From Comamonas thiooxydans (GTDB lineage: Bacteria; Pseudomonadota; Gammaproteobacteria; Burkholderiales; Burkholderiaceae_C), in the NCBI RefSeq assembly GCF_000964545.1, contig NZ_BBVD01000013.1, positions 1-64,000 on the forward strand: a stretch of DNA of 64,000 nucleotides, read 5' to 3'. Shown here piece after piece: positions 16,359-24,797 of the stretch (position 1 is the stretch's first letter; the number at the start of each line of letters is the position of its first letter). Under the pieces are notes generated by a model, which did no database searches, was not told the DNA's origin, and saw only the letters and a list, made by a program, of their open reading frames with translations. A program made the translations under genes and the position numbers.

Positions 16359-18986
16359 TTAGCTCACAAGTTCAGCCGTTGACGCGGAATCGGTTGTGGC
16401 GCTACCCGCCAGGAAGTCCTGGGCAAAGCGCTGCAGCACGCCACCGGCTTCGTAAATCGAGACCTCTTCCGCGGTATCGAGGCGACACAGTACCTGCACT
16501 TCGGTGCGGGCGCCGGTCGTGCGGTGGATATGAAGTGTAAGCCTGGCCTGGGGGCTACGCTGGCCGATGACATCAAAGCTCTCGGTGCCATTCAACCCCA
16601 GTGTGTGGCGGCTCGTGCCGGGCAGGAACTCCAGCGGCAACACCCCCATGCCGATCAGATTGGTGCGGTGGATGCGCTCGAAGCCCTCAACCAGGATGAC
16701 CTCCACACCGGCCAGGCGAACGCCCTTGGCAGCCCAGTCACGGCTCGATCCCTGGCCGTAGTCGGCGCCGGCGATGATGATCAGCGGTTGCTTGCGCTGT
16801 ATATAGGTCTCTATGGCTTCCCACATGCGCATGGTCAGTCCCTCGGGCTCGACGCGGGCAAGAGAGCCCTGGCGCACCTTGCCCTGGTCATCCACCACCA
16901 TTTCGTTGAGGAGCTTGGGATTGGCAAAGGTGGCGCGCTGTGCGGTCAGGTGGTCGCCGCGATGCGTGGCATAGGAATTGAAGTCCTCCTCGGGCAGACC
17001 CATTTTGTGCAGATACTCGCCTGCGGCCGAGTCCATCAGGATGGCGTTGGAGGGCGAGAGGTGGTCGGTTGTGATGTTGTCGGGCAATATGGCCAGAGGG
17101 CGCATGCTGCGCAAAGTGCGCTCGCCCGCGAGGGCTCCCTCCCAGTAGGGTGGGCGGCGGATATAGGTGCTTTGCGGGCGCCAGTCATACAGTGCCTCGA
17201 CCTTCTCGCCCTGGTCTGCGCGGATGGCAAACATGGGTTCATAGACCGAGCGGAACTGCTCGGGTTGGACGGCAGCCTTGGCCACGGCGTCGATTTCCTC
17301 GTCGCGGGGCCAGATGTCCTTCAAGCGGATTTCGCGGCCCTGGAAGACGCCCAGCACATCGTTCTCGATATCGAAGCGCATGGTGCCCGCAATCGCATAG
17401 GCCACGACCAGCGGAGGCGAGGCGAGAAAGGCCTGTCTGGCATAGGGGTGGATGCGGCCATCGAAGTTGCGGTTGCCCGAGAGCACAGCCGTGGTGTAGA
17501 GGTCGCGGTCGATGATCTCTTGTTGAATCACGGGGTCCAGAGCGCCGCTCATGCCGTTGCAGGTGGTGCAGGCAAAGGCCACCACGCCAAAGCCCAGCGC
17601 TTCCAGGTCATGTAGCAGACCGGCTTGTTCCAGATACAGGGGCACGGTCCTGGAGCCGGGAGCCAGAGAGGTCTTGACCCAGGGCTTGCGGGTCAGGCCC
17701 AGATTGCGCGCATTGCGCGCCAGCAGGCCGGCCGCGATCACATTGCGTGGGTTGCTGGTATTGGTGCAGCTGGTAATGGCTGCAATGATGACGGCCCCAT
17801 CGGGCATCTGCCCTTCGGCCTGCGTCCACTCACCGGCAATACCTCTTGCTGCAAGCTCGCTGGTTGCCAGGCGGGCGTGTGGATTGGAAGGGCCGGCCAT
17901 ATTGCGCACCACGCCGGACAGATCAAAGCTCAGTGTACGTTCGTATTCGGCACTTTCCAGGCTATCTGCCCACAGACCTGCCTGTTTGGCGTAGTTCTCG
18001 ACCAGTTGCACCTGCTCAGGCTCGCGCCCCGTCAGACGCAGATAGTCGATCGTCTGCTCGTCGATCGCGAACATGGCCGCCGTGGCTCCATATTCGGGTG
18101 CCATGTTCGAGATGGTGGCGCGGTCGCCGATGGAGAGGCTGCGCGCGCCTTCACCATGGAACTCCAGATAGCTTCCCACCACTTTTTGCTGACGCAGGAA
18201 CTGGGTCAAAGCCAGCACGATGTCAGTGGCAGTGATGCCGGGCTGCCGCCTGCCAGTGAGTTGCACGCCAATGATTTCGGGCAGGCGCATCCACGAGGCG
18301 CGGCCCAGCATCACGTTCTCGGCTTCCAGTCCACCCACGCCCACGGCGATCACTCCCAGTGCATCGACATGTGGTGTGTGGCTGTCGGTACCTACCAGAG
18401 TATCTGGGAATGCTTCACCATCGATAGCATGGATCACAGGGCTCATACGCTCCAGATTGATCTGGTGCATGATTCCGTTGCCCGGCGGAATCACCTCCAC
18501 ATTCTTGAAGGCCTGTTTGCACCACTCGATGAAATGAAAGCGGTCCTCATTGCGCCGATCTTCGATGGCGCGGTTTTTTTCAAATGCTTGAGGATCGTAG
18601 CCGCCGCATTCCACGGCTAGCGAATGGTCCACGATCAGTTGAACGGGCACCACGGGGTTGACCGCGGCTGGGTCGCCTCCTTGCTCGGCAATTGCATCGC
18701 GCAGGCCGGCCAGATCGACGAGAGCCGTCTGGCCCAGGATGTCATGGCAGACCACACGCGCCGGAAACCAGGGAAAATCGCGTTCGCGCTTGCGTTCAAC
18801 GATTTGCCTGAGGTACTCGGTCAGGTGGGCCGGATCGCTGCACCGCACCAGGTTCTCGGCATGGACGCGACTGGTATAGGGCAGTGTGGTCCAACTGCCG
18901 GGGCGGATGGCTTCCACAGCGGACCGGGCGTCGAAGTAATGCAGCGCAGTGCCGGGCAAGGGTTTACGGTAAGGGTGGTGAGTCAT
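16359..18986 (-). CDS. acnD: Fe/S-dependent 2-methylcitrate dehydratase AcnD
   Basis: An 875-aa aconitase-superfamily protein. The 4Fe-4S ligands are visible as ITSCTNTSNP and CTTCNGMSG. The swivel domain with SRDWAAKGV follows near the C-terminus. AcnD dehydrates 2-methylcitrate in the methylcitrate cycle and depends on PrpF, encoded two genes downstream. It replaces the Fe/S-independent PrpD, which is absent here. It follows the short gntR gene by 25 nt in the same operon. Confidence 0.94.
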   Translation of the reverse strand: MTHHPYRKPLPGTALHYFDARSAVEAIRPGSWTTLPYTSRVHAENLVRCSDPAHLTEYLRQIVERKRERDFPWFPARVVCHDILGQTALVDLAGLRDAIAEQGGDPAAVNPVVPVQLIVDHSLAVECGGYDPQAFEKNRAIEDRRNEDRFHFIEWCKQAFKNVEVIPPGNGIMHQINLERMSPVIHAIDGEAFPDTLVGTDSHTPHVDALGVIAVGVGGLEAENVMLGRASWMRLPEIIGVQLTGRRQPGITATDIVLALTQFLRQQKVVGSYLEFHGEGARSLSIGDRATISNMAPEYGATAAMFAIDEQTIDYLRLTGREPEQVQLVENYAKQAGLWADSLESAEYERTLSFDLSGVVRNMAGPSNPHARLATSELAARGIAGEWTQAEGQMPDGAVIIAAITSCTNTSNPRNVIAAGLLARNARNLGLTRKPWVKTSLAPGSRTVPLYLEQAGLLHDLEALGFGVVAFACTTCNGMSGALDPVIQQEIIDRDLYTTAVLSGNRNFDGRIHPYARQAFLASPPLVVAYAIAGTMRFDIENDVLGVFQGREIRLKDIWPRDEEIDAVAKAAVQPEQFRSVYEPMFAIRADQGEKVEALYDWRPQSTYIRRPPYWEGALAGERTLRSMRPLAILPDNITTDHLSPSNAILMDSAAGEYLHKMGLPEEDFNSYATHRGDHLTAQRATFANPKLLNEMVVDDQGKVRQGSLARVEPEGLTMRMWEAIETYIQRKQPLIIIAGADYGQGSSRDWAAKGVRLAGVEVILVEGFERIHRTNLIGMGVLPLEFLPGTSRHTLGLNGTESFDVIGQRSPQARLTLHIHRTTGARTEVQVLCRLDTAEEVSIYEAGGVLQRFAQDFLAGSATTDSASTAELVS

Positions 18987-19011
18987 TGTCTCGGGGATTC
19001 TTTTAGTAGTC

Positions 19012-19515
19012 TCAATAGGCCAGAGCCGAGCGTGAGGCTTCTGCGTTGCCGGCGCTGTGGCAGTGCGGGGATTGTGAAAGGGCTGCAGGCAATGGTGAAG
19101 GCATCGGCGCTTGGCTTGTCGGCTGCATGGTGGGCTGTGTACCCAGTGCGAGTTGGAGCCGGGCCTGCGACACGCGCAGCAACTGCTCGCAAAGCTGCGT
19201 GCTGGCAGTCTGCATCTGGCGTTGCCGCGCCAGATGGCCAGCCAGCAGGCTGCTCAGCAAGCGAGCCTCGGCCACCTGGGCTGCACTCAGGCAGGTCACG
19301 CTCATGCCGCGCCGGGGCTGTGCGCTCAGCAGTCCTTCATGGCACAGCAGCTTCATGGCCTCGCGCACAGGAGTGCGGCTCACGCCAAACTCCTGGGCCA
19401 GTGCTCCGTCGTTGATGTCCGATCCGGGCGGCAACTGATGGCTCAGAATGCGCTCGCGCAGCTTGTCGGCGATGGCAATGCACAGGGAATGGGCTTGCAT
19501 GGGCTGGGCAGACAT
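19012..19515 (-). CDS. Short GntR-family regulator within the prp operon
   Basis: A 167-aa protein with a complete GntR/FadR winged HTH (ILSHQLPPGSDINDGALAQE then GVSRTPVREAMKLL, residues about 15-75). The C-terminal effector domain is only about 90 residues and low-complexity (Gln, Ser, Pro, Ala-rich), whereas FCD-type members are 220-240 aa. The FCD start (AAQVAEARLLSSLLAGHLAR) is recognisable but the rest is lost or replaced. It starts 9 nt after the prpC stop, so it is co-transcribed. It may bind DNA without sensing a ligand. Confidence 0.8.
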   Translation of the reverse strand: MSAQPMQAHSLCIAIADKLRERILSHQLPPGSDINDGALAQEFGVSRTPVREAMKLLCHEGLLSAQPRRGMSVTCLSAAQVAEARLLSSLLAGHLARQRQMQTASTQLCEQLLRVSQARLQLALGTQPTMQPTSQAPMPSPLPAALSQSPHCHSAGNAEASRSALAY

Positions 19516-19524
19516 TGCTGGAGC

Positions 19525-20721
19525 TTACTGGCGTGCCTCGATAGGCACGAAATGCAGATCGTCCGGGCCTGTGTAGTTGGCGCTGGGACGGATGATCTTG
19601 TTGTCCTGGCGCTGCTCGATGATGTGCGCCGCCCAACCGCTGGTGCGGGCAATCACGAACAGCGGCGTGAACATGGCGGTGGGCACGCCCATCATGTGAT
19701 AGCTGACGGCGCTGAACCAGTCGAGATTGGGGAACATGTTCTTGACCTCCCACATCACTGATTCCAGGCGCACGGCAATGTCGTACATCTTGCTGCTGCC
19801 GGCCTCGTCCGAGAGCTTTTTGGCCACGCCTTTGATGACCACATTGCGAGGGTCGCTCACGGTATAGACGGGGTGGCCGAAGCCGATCACGACTTCCCTG
19901 GCATCCACGCGGCGGCGGATATCGACCTCGGCCTCTGCCGGGTTGTCGTAGCGCTTCTGGATCTCGAACGCCACCTCATTGGCTCCGCCATGCTTGGGGC
20001 CGCGCAGAGCGCCTATCGCAGCGGTAATCGCCGAGTACATATCGCTGCCCGTGCCTGCCACCACGCGGGCCGTGAAGGTCGATGCATTGAACTCGTGCTC
20101 GGCATACAGATTGAGCGAGGTATGCATGGCGCGCACCCAGCTCTCGCAAGGCCTTGTGCCATGCAGCAGATGCAGAAAGTGGCCACCGATAGAGTCGTCC
20201 CCGGTTTCGACCTCGATGCGGCGGCCCGAGTTGCTGAAGTGGTACCAGTAAAGCAGCATGCTGCCCAGGCAGGCCATCAGGCGGTCGGCGATATCGCGGG
20301 CGCCAGGAGGATTGTGGTCGTCTTTCTCCGGCAGCGCGCAGCCCAGGGCGGAGACACCGGTGCGCATCACGTCCATGGGATGGCTGGCGGCGGGCAACTG
20401 TTCCAGCGCAGTCTTCACGCTGCCGGGCAGGCCGCGCAAAGCCTTGAGCTTGGCTTTGTAGGCCCTGAGTTCTGCGTGGGTGGGCAGTTTGCCGTGTACC
20501 AGCAGGTGGGCAATCTCCTCAAACTCGCAGACCTTGGCAATGTCCAGAATGTCGTAGCCGCGGTAGTGCAGGTCGTTGCCGTTCCTGCCCACGGTGCACA
20601 GTGCCGTGTTGCCTGCTGTCACGCCGGAGAGGGCGACGGACTTTTTTGGCCTGAAGCTTGCGGCGGCGTGGTTAATGGCGGTTGAAGATATTGGGGATGT
20701 TGGGGCTGTCACAGTGCTCAT
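19525..20721 (-). CDS. prpC: 2-methylcitrate synthase PrpC
   Basis: A 398-aa citrate-synthase-family enzyme that condenses propionyl-CoA with oxaloacetate. Active-site regions are visible: GPKHGGANE (His), GFGHPVYTVSDPR (His) and the C-terminal RTSGWAAHI. First gene of the leftward operon prpC-gntR-acnD-thpR-prpF. Its promoter region is shared with the divergent ScfR-type regulator and contains TTTGCAAA-type repeats. Propionyl-CoA released by steroid nucleus and side-chain breakdown would be its substrate. Confidence 0.95.
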   Translation of the reverse strand: MSTVTAPTSPISSTAINHAAASFRPKKSVALSGVTAGNTALCTVGRNGNDLHYRGYDILDIAKVCEFEEIAHLLVHGKLPTHAELRAYKAKLKALRGLPGSVKTALEQLPAASHPMDVMRTGVSALGCALPEKDDHNPPGARDIADRLMACLGSMLLYWYHFSNSGRRIEVETGDDSIGGHFLHLLHGTRPCESWVRAMHTSLNLYAEHEFNASTFTARVVAGTGSDMYSAITAAIGALRGPKHGGANEVAFEIQKRYDNPAEAEVDIRRRVDAREVVIGFGHPVYTVSDPRNVVIKGVAKKLSDEAGSSKMYDIAVRLESVMWEVKNMFPNLDWFSAVSYHMMGVPTAMFTPLFVIARTSGWAAHIIEQRQDNKIIRPSANYTGPDDLHFVPIEARQ

Positions 20722-20770
20722 GGGTGTCTCCTTTGGATGTGCAGTGCAGGTCCTTGCTGGTCTGCGATAC

Positions 20771-20861
20771 TTCGCAATCTACGCATTTGCTTTCTCTGCG
20801 TATAGAACTGAATTGGTGAATGCTTGCGAAACTGAATGCATGTATTTGCAAATTTTGCGAA
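20771..20861. promoter_or_regulatory. Cluster of TTTGCAAA/TTTGCGAA repeats between prpC and its regulator
   Basis: TTCGCAA (20771-20777), TTGCGAA (20824-20830), TTTGCAAA (20845-20852) and TTTGCGAA (20854-20861) lie in the 171-bp divergent region. TTTGCAAA is the core of the RamB operator in actinobacteria, and the divergent gene encodes a RamB/ScfR-type regulator. Likely operators for prpC control and autoregulation. Confidence 0.6.
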
Positions 20862-20892
20862 TCTTTGAGATCAACAAACAAGGAGCAAGCCA

Positions 20893-22380
20893 ATGGCCAA
20901 GACCTTCATGGGCGTACGCCTGCGCAGCCTGCGTGCCGAGCGTGGTCTTACGCAGGCTGCGCTGGCCCAGGCGCTGGAGTTGTCACCGAGCTATCTGAAT
21001 CAGATCGAGCAGGATCAGCGCCCGCTCACGGTGGCCGTGCTGCTCAAGATTCACAGGGTGCTGGGCGTCGATATCCAGCAGTTCTCCGAGGATGAGGAGG
21101 CCCGCTTGCTGGCGCAATTGCGCGATGCGGTGGCCGCCATGCCTCAGCCAGAAGGTTCGGTGCCGCTTCCCGAGCTGCGTGAGGTCGCAGCCAAGCTGCC
21201 GCAGATGGCACAGATGCTGCTGGCCATGCACCAGCGTCACCTGGCGGACGCCGAGCGGCTGGAGGCCTTGACCGCCCATCTGAGTGATGGCCGCGCCGGG
21301 CCGGATGCCGACACCTCAGTTCACAGAGATGTCGCCGGGAATGGCGCAATGGCAGGCCTGCTGACGCAGCCCTCGCGCCAGATGCCGTTCGAGGCGGTGC
21401 GTGATTTCTTTTTTTCCCACCGCAATTACCTTGATGCGCTTGATCGTGCAGCCGAAGCGCTGGCTCGGCAGGCTGCAGAGCAAGGCGGTCATCTGCATGA
21501 TTGGCTGCAATACCGGCTGCAGGCACGACATGGTGTATTGGTTCTGCATGCTCATGTCGGGACTGCTGAGAAAGCGGGCAGCCATAGGCGCTACGATGCG
21601 CTCACGCGCACCTTGTATGTGGCTCCGCAACTGAGTCCCATGCAGCAGGCATTTCAGCTGGCTACGCAACTGGCGCTGCTGGAGTTTGATTCACTGCTTG
21701 AAAGGGAGCTGCAAAGCGTGCCCTGGCAGGACGAGGCCACGCGCCGGCTGGCACGCATGGGGCTGGCCAATTATGTAGCCGGGGCATTTGTGCTGCCATA
21801 TGGAGAGTTCTTGCGTGCAGCCGAAGGCCTGCGCTACGACATAGACTTGCTCGCAAGGCACTTCGGTGTGGGCTTCGAGACCGTCTGTCATCGTCTCTCA
21901 ACCCTGCAGCGCAGCGATGCGCCGGGTGTGCCGTTTTTCTTTATCCGAGTGGACCGGGCTGGCAATATCAGCAAGCGCCAGTCGGCCACGCATTTTCATT
22001 TCTCCAAGACAGGCGGCACCTGCCCGTTGTGGGTGGTGTACGAGGCTTTTACCCAGCCGGGTCGCATAGTGCCCCAGCTCGCCAGCATGCCGGACGGGCG
22101 CGTCTACCTGTGGATTGCTCGCACCATCAGCCATGCCGGCCAGGGCTGGGGGGCTCCAGGCAAGACCTTCTCCATCGGCCTGGGCTGCGACTTGCAGCAC
22201 GCCGCGCGGCTGGTGTACTCCCAAGGCATGGATTTGCGCAATATAGGAGCGGCCACACCTATCGGCATGGGCTGCAAGGTATGCGAGCGCAGCGCTTGCC
22301 CGCAACGTGCTTTTCCGTACGTAGCCAAACCGCTCAAAGTCAATGAAAACGAGAGCGGATTTGTCCCCTATGGCGGCTAG
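20893..22380 (+). CDS. ScfR/RamB-type short-chain acyl-CoA-sensing XRE regulator
   Basis: A 495-aa protein. Residues about 8-62 are an XRE helix-turn-helix (RLRSLRAERGLTQAALAQAL). A central IrrE-like region (about 175-300) lacks the HExxH metalloprotease motif. The C-terminal ScfR domain (DUF2083) ends with the cysteine cluster GCKVCERSACPQRAFP, which resembles the Fe/S-binding tail of the Mycobacterium tuberculosis PrpR (Rv1129c) family. Those regulators control methylcitrate or acetate genes in response to acyl-CoA. A good AAGGAGC site precedes ATG 20893. It should control the divergent prpC operon. Confidence 0.88.
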   Translation: MAKTFMGVRLRSLRAERGLTQAALAQALELSPSYLNQIEQDQRPLTVAVLLKIHRVLGVDIQQFSEDEEARLLAQLRDAVAAMPQPEGSVPLPELREVAAKLPQMAQMLLAMHQRHLADAERLEALTAHLSDGRAGPDADTSVHRDVAGNGAMAGLLTQPSRQMPFEAVRDFFFSHRNYLDALDRAAEALARQAAEQGGHLHDWLQYRLQARHGVLVLHAHVGTAEKAGSHRRYDALTRTLYVAPQLSPMQQAFQLATQLALLEFDSLLERELQSVPWQDEATRRLARMGLANYVAGAFVLPYGEFLRAAEGLRYDIDLLARHFGVGFETVCHRLSTLQRSDAPGVPFFFIRVDRAGNISKRQSATHFHFSKTGGTCPLWVVYEAFTQPGRIVPQLASMPDGRVYLWIARTISHAGQGWGAPGKTFSIGLGCDLQHAARLVYSQGMDLRNIGAATPIGMGCKVCERSACPQRAFPYVAKPLKVNENESGFVPYGG

Positions 22381-22529
22381 TTGCTGCTGCCATGTGCGGT
22401 GAAGTTGGGGGGATGCATCTGACGCTGGATTGCTGTTACCAACTGATTAACAGGCGTGAAAATGCATTGGAGCAAAAATCTGTATTGTATTTATTGCTAT
22501 TCATTTGATAGCATTCCGAGAAAATTTGC

Positions 22530-22547
22530 TTAGTCTTCTTGGACGAT
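22530..22547. promoter_or_regulatory. Steroid-cluster dyad, copy 1 (steA promoter)
   Basis: TTAGTC-ttcttg-GACGAT, ending 66 nt before the steA start. With one flanking base the 19-bp block matches the tesB copy at 16 of 19 positions, differing only in three spacer bases. The rest of the 233-nt gap between the ScfR-type gene and steA is AT-richer promoter DNA without another gene. Confidence 0.7.
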
Positions 22548-22613
22548 GGGCTGAGGGCGATTTCTTCATACGCTGTCTCCAAGTTTTGATTGCACATCAA
22601 CAAGGAGACAAGA

Positions 22614-23345
22614 ATGCGTTTAGCCGGAAAAGTTGCCGTGGTCACGGGGGCGGGCCAGGGCATGGGGCGAGCGATTGCACAGCGTTTTGCCGATGAGGGT
22701 GCCACTGTGGTGGCCGTGGACTTGAATGAAGAAGCAGCCAGACAGACCCTGGAAGGCAGGGGCGGCAAGCATCTGGCCCGTTCCTCCAATGTGGCCGACA
22801 GCGCTGCGGTCGATGCGCTGTTTGTCGAAATCCGCGAAAAGCTCGGCGCCGTCGACGTGCTGGTGAACAACGCCGGCGTAGGCTCGGTGGACCAATTTGC
22901 CGATATTCCTGATGCGACCTGGGAGCGCGTGATTGGCGTGAACCTGAATGGCGCTTTCTACTGCGCCCGTGCCGCCGTCAAGCAGATGCAGGAAGGCAAG
23001 GGTGGTGCCATCGTCAATATCTCCAGCACCTCGGCTGTCAGCGGTGACGGTCCGGCGCACTACTGCGCCTCCAAGGCCGCCCTGATGGGCTTGACCCGTG
23101 GCATGGCCAAGGAACTGGCGTCCAAGAAGATCCGTGTGAACACACTGGTTCCCGGACCCACCAACACGCCCATGATGCAGGGCATTCCCCAGGAGTGGGC
23201 CGATGCCATCATCGCCGGCGTGCCCATGGGTCGCATGGCTGAGCCAGAAGACATCGCCAAGGTGGCAGTGTTCCTGGCCAGCGACGACAGCGGCTTTGTG
23301 ACGGGTCAGAACGTGGCAGTCAACGGCGGCAGCGCCTTCCTCTAA
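22614..23345 (+). CDS. steA: Short-chain dehydrogenase SteA (12alpha-hydroxysteroid dehydrogenase candidate)
   Basis: A 243-aa classical SDR with NAD(P)-binding GAGQGMGRAIAQRF, NNAG and the catalytic YxxxK in HYCASKAAL. The start follows AAGGAGACAAGA. In C. testosteroni TA441 SteA and SteB lie just upstream of SteC and SteD; SteA oxidises the C12alpha hydroxyl of cholate-derived steroids to a ketone. Gene order here (SDR, SDR, NTF2-fold dehydratase, OYE) matches, so the name is by synteny and family. First gene after dyad copy 1. Confidence 0.82.
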   Translation: MRLAGKVAVVTGAGQGMGRAIAQRFADEGATVVAVDLNEEAARQTLEGRGGKHLARSSNVADSAAVDALFVEIREKLGAVDVLVNNAGVGSVDQFADIPDATWERVIGVNLNGAFYCARAAVKQMQEGKGGAIVNISSTSAVSGDGPAHYCASKAALMGLTRGMAKELASKKIRVNTLVPGPTNTPMMQGIPQEWADAIIAGVPMGRMAEPEDIAKVAVFLASDDSGFVTGQNVAVNGGSAFL

Positions 23346-23357
23346 GGAGAGACAAGC

Positions 23358-24125
23358 ATGAGCAAGCGTCTGGAAGGAAAGATTGCATTTGTGACCGGTG
23401 GTGGTTCCGGTATCGGTGCCGCAACGGCTGAGCGTTTCGCACAGGAGGGGGCAACCGTGGTGATCTGCGGCCGCCGCAAGCAGCCTCTCGACGAAGTCGT
23501 GGCCAGGATCAAGGCAGCAGGCGGCAGTGCCGAGGCCATCGTGGCCGATGTGGGCAACGAAGCCCAGTTCGTTGGTGCGCTGGAGCAGACTGCCAAAAAG
23601 CATGGCCGCCTGGACATTCTGGTCAACAACGCCATGGCCTACACATGGGGCGGCATCGACAGCATGACCACGGCCGACTGGCATGCCAACTTCAGCACTT
23701 CGGTGGATGGCACCTTCTGGGGGACGCGCACAGCGCTGAAGCTGATGGCCGGCAAGGGCGGCTCCATCGTCAATATCGGCTCCATCTGCGGCACGCTGGG
23801 CACGCCCTATATGTCGGGCTACTCGGCAGCCAAGGCGGCCATTCTCAACTTCTCGCGTGCTGCAGCCGCCGAAGGTGCGCCTGCTGGCGTGCGCGTGAAC
23901 GTGGTGATTCCTGCCGTGGTGGAGACCCCTGCGACAGCGGGAATGCTGGCTGATGAGGCATCGCGCAAGAACACCGAAAAGCTCATCCCCATGGGCCGTG
24001 TCGGTCAGTCCGGCGAGCTGGCCAATGCCGTGCTGTTCCTGGCCAGCGATGAAGCCAGCTATGTGACAGGTGCTGCACTGCCCGTGGATGGTGGTCGTTC
24101 CGCCGTTCTGGTGACTGCGCTGTAA
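23358..24125 (+). CDS. steB: Short-chain dehydrogenase SteB (12-ketosteroid reductase candidate)
   Basis: A 255-aa SDR with TGGGSGIGAATAERF, NNAM and the catalytic YSAAKAAI. It starts 12 nt after steA. By the TA441 model SteB reduces the 12-keto group to the 12beta alcohol that SteC then dehydrates. Which of the two adjacent SDRs oxidises and which reduces is inferred only from order. Confidence 0.8.
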   Translation: MSKRLEGKIAFVTGGGSGIGAATAERFAQEGATVVICGRRKQPLDEVVARIKAAGGSAEAIVADVGNEAQFVGALEQTAKKHGRLDILVNNAMAYTWGGIDSMTTADWHANFSTSVDGTFWGTRTALKLMAGKGGSIVNIGSICGTLGTPYMSGYSAAKAAILNFSRAAAAEGAPAGVRVNVVIPAVVETPATAGMLADEASRKNTEKLIPMGRVGQSGELANAVLFLASDEASYVTGAALPVDGGRSAVLVTAL

Positions 24126-24140
24126 CAGAAAGCTTTAGAG

Positions 24141-24788
24141 ATGAGTGAACCCGTGAATCAGTGGCCGCAAACGCTGGATGAGCGTATCGACAGGCTGGAG
24201 TCGCTGGATGCGATTCGCCAGCTGGCTGGCAAGTACTCCCTGTCCCTGGACATGCGTGACATGGGCGCCCATGTGAACCTGTTCGCTCCCGATATCAAGG
24301 TTGGCAAGGAAAAAGTGGGGCGGGCGCATTTCATGGCCTGGCAGGACAGCACGCTGCGTGACCAGTTCACGGGAACCTCGCACCATCTGGGCCAGCACAT
24401 CATCGAGTTTGTGGACCGGGATCACGCCACCGGCGTGGTCTACTCCAAGAACGAGCATGAGTGCGGTGCCGAGTGGGTCATCATGCAGATGCTGTACTGG
24501 GACGACTACGAGCGCATTGACGGCCAGTGGTATTTCCGTCGCCGTCTGCCCTGTTACTGGTATGCCACAGACCTGAACAAGCCGCCGATTGGCGACATGA
24601 AGATGCGCTGGCCCGGTCGTGAGCCCTACCATGGCGCTTTCCACGACCTGTTCCCGAGCTGGAAGGAATTCTGGGCCCAGCGCCCTGACAAGGATGAGTT
24701 GCCGCAAGTGGCCGCGCCCGCGCCCCTGGAGCAGTTCCTTAAAAGCATGCGCCGTGGCACACCCGCGCCGCGCATGCGTGTGCGCTAA
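24141..24788 (+). CDS. steC: SnoaL/NTF2-fold steroid dehydratase SteC
   Basis: A 215-aa NTF2-like protein. Residues Tyr32 and Asp37 (KYSLSLD) and His81/His82 (TSHHLGQ) occur with nearly the spacing of the catalytic Tyr30, Asp35 and His83 of BaiE, the bile-acid 7alpha-dehydratase. SteC (ORF7) of TA441 dehydrates the C12beta hydroxyl group of the degraded steroid. It sits between the two SDRs and the flavin reductase in one operon with 9-15 nt gaps. Confidence 0.82.
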   Translation: MSEPVNQWPQTLDERIDRLESLDAIRQLAGKYSLSLDMRDMGAHVNLFAPDIKVGKEKVGRAHFMAWQDSTLRDQFTGTSHHLGQHIIEFVDRDHATGVVYSKNEHECGAEWVIMQMLYWDDYERIDGQWYFRRRLPCYWYATDLNKPPIGDMKMRWPGREPYHGAFHDLFPSWKEFWAQRPDKDELPQVAAPAPLEQFLKSMRRGTPAPRMRVR

Positions 24789-24797
24789 GGAGTCGGC

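Noticed and set aside
20722..20892. Sigma-54 promoter in front of prpC
   Set aside because: No TGGCAC-N5-TTGC match was found in the leftward direction; this is why PrpR control of prpC is not claimed.
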